A stretch of DNA of 14,071 bases from Geoglobus sp. (GTDB lineage: Archaea > Halobacteriota > Archaeoglobi > Archaeoglobales > Archaeoglobaceae), in assembly GCA_027016965.1 (NCBI GenBank), contig JALURI010000194.1, positions 1-14,071 of the forward strand, read 5' to 3'. The notes under the pieces are model-generated. The model ran no database searches. It was not told where the DNA came from and worked only from the letters and a program-made list of their open reading frames with translations. The position numbers were made by a program, and so were the translations under genes. This document shows, piece after piece, positions 13,228 to 14,071 of the stretch. Positions within the stretch are counted from its first letter, which is position 1; every line of letters begins with the position of its first letter.

Positions 13228-14071
13228 TATTTCACCCTCCTGAATATCTCAAGACCTCTCGCAAACTCCCATCTTAAGGCAATGCCATGCTCTCCAATTG
13301 TTGCACCAATGCCAAGTGCTGTTTTGGAAATTTTTCCAGCAGTCTCAATGGCATCTTCAAAACTCTCTGAGACAACGGCCGGGTGGAGATTGCATGTATC
13401 AAGATGACCGTAAATAAAAATCTCCGAATCTGTTTCTTTTTCAATTCTGTAAATCTCACTTATGAATTCAGTTAGCTTTGAGAATGGAACAGCAAAATCT
13501 TCTCCTGCATAAACTCTCGTTCCTTTTTTAGCAATTTCGGCTCCAAGGCTTTCTCTTCTCTCCCAGAATTCCTCGTCATCTTTTCCTTCCAGTACGGTTC
13601 CTTCGAGATTTTCCATTACCCTTTCAGCATGCCTGTTTTCCCCCAGAATCTCAACCGCAATAAAGTCAAAGGGCTCAAAACCAATGGCTGAAGATACCTT
13701 TGAGTCCATGTATTCAACAGCATCTGGCATGGCCTTCAGAATCTCTCTTAGAATTTTTTTGAGAATGTCTCTGTCTTTCAGAGGGATAAGGTACGTTCTT
13801 TTCTCTTCCGGAAGCGGGATCGTTCTGAAGTATATCCCTGTTATAACTCCAAGTGTTCCTTCACTTCCGGTGAACATCTGGTGGGCTATTCCAGGACTTC
13901 TGTGGGTTCTGGATGGCATTCTCACAGCCTTACCATCAGGCAGCACAACATTCATCCCAACAACAAAATTTCTGATTCCTCCGTATTTCAGTCCCCTCTT
14001 TCCACTGCCATTGTTAGCTACAAAACCCCCTGCTGTTGCTATTTTCAAACTGCCCGGCTCTGGAGGGAGAA
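13179..14071 (-). CDS. GlcD-like FAD-linked 2-hydroxyacid dehydrogenase, partial
   Basis: The C-terminal 297 or so residues of a VAO/PCMH-family flavoprotein; the 5' end lies beyond the window. The frame stays open to the edge, reading LPPEPGSLKIATAGG, so the internal TTG at 14048 is not the start. The FAD-binding part shows GGFVANNGSGKRGLKYGGIRN and FTGSEGTLGVIT. The FAD-oxidase C domain ends with IGEHGIALRWEF and LDQKNILNPGKFGI. Relatives oxidise D-lactate, glycolate or similar 2-hydroxyacids. The usual GHxGDGNLH reads GHLDTCNLH: both His and the Glu of GEHG, known metal ligands in this family, are kept, but GDG is replaced. Its pairing with the Fe-S subunit supports a two-subunit respiratory dehydrogenase. 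Substrate is not fixed by the sequence. Confidence 0.85.
   Translation of the reverse strand, partial: LPPEPGSLKIATAGGFVANNGSGKRGLKYGGIRNFVVGMNVVLPDGKAVRMPSRTHRSPGIAHQMFTGSEGTLGVITGIYFRTIPLPEEKRTYLIPLKDRDILKKILREILKAMPDAVEYMDSKVSSAIGFEPFDFIAVEILGENRHAERVMENLEGTVLEGKDDEEFWERRESLGAEIAKKGTRVYAGEDFAVPFSKLTEFISEIYRIEKETDSEIFIYGHLDTCNLHPAVVSESFEDAIETAGKISKTALGIGATIGEHGIALRWEFARGLEIFRRVKYCLDQKNILNPGKFGI

Noticed and set aside
13179..14048. Treating the GlcD-like frame as a complete gene from TTG 14048
   Set aside because: The frame is open to the window edge and the residues before it (LPPEPGS) match the family, so the gene is cut by the window.

Overview
The window reads as chromosomal DNA from a hyperthermophilic euryarchaeon, most likely a member of the Archaeoglobales (Archaeoglobus, Ferroglobus or Geoglobus type). 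The reasons are archaeal information-processing genes (aIF2-alpha, Nop10, archaeal-type AlaRS with its N-terminal Cys motif), an F420 gene (cofE), a siroheme-dependent heme pathway radical SAM enzyme (AhbC-like), a D-lactate/glycolate dehydrogenase-type FAD plus Fe-S pair, and a PGF-CTERM surface protein. From memory, alaS next to cofE is also the order in Archaeoglobus fulgidus. Coding density is high, genes overlap often, and promoters are TATA/BRE type. No tRNA, rRNA, insertion sequence or CRISPR array was seen.

Layout. Bases 1-375 are a non-coding AT-rich region ending in the promoter and structured leader of a 985-residue secreted Ig-repeat protein (376-3333). This protein carries a signal peptide, Pro-Thr linkers and an archaeosortase-type C-terminus, and a T-rich terminator follows it. 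Next on the + strand is a tightly packed translation/RNP/proteasome operon: aIF2-alpha (3610-4413), Nop10 (4415-4603), a PAC2-family proteasome assembly chaperone (4596-5375) and a translationally coupled 56-residue Cys-rich protein (5372-5542). That last gene meets the minus-strand genes tail to tail with an 11-base overlap.

The minus strand holds two operons. The first runs from 10776 down to 5532: alaS, cofE, an ATP-grasp ligase of unknown substrate, and a sugar-phosphate-isomerase-like TIM barrel. The TIM barrel's real start appears to be a CTG behind a good Shine-Dalgarno site. The second enters from beyond the right edge and ends at 10991: a GlcD-like FAD oxidoreductase (5' end cut off), a GlcF-like Fe-S protein starting at TTG, and ahbC.

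How they may work together. The + strand operon is housekeeping: initiator tRNA delivery, pseudouridylation and proteasome assembly. CofE adds the glutamate tail of F420, and the ATP-grasp and TIM-barrel genes overlapping behind it may act in the same or a nearby cofactor or metabolite pathway (inference). The FAD plus Fe-S pair looks like a 2-hydroxyacid dehydrogenase that passes electrons through two ferredoxin-type clusters to two CCG domains. Its tight coupling to ahbC links it to heme making or to heme-dependent respiration.

The points most worth a second look are the uncharacterised ATP-grasp/TIM-barrel pair behind cofE, the unlisted small Cys-rich gene, the CTG start, the hairpin-headed leader and missing N-glycosylation sequons of the surface protein, and the ahbC-dehydrogenase operon.
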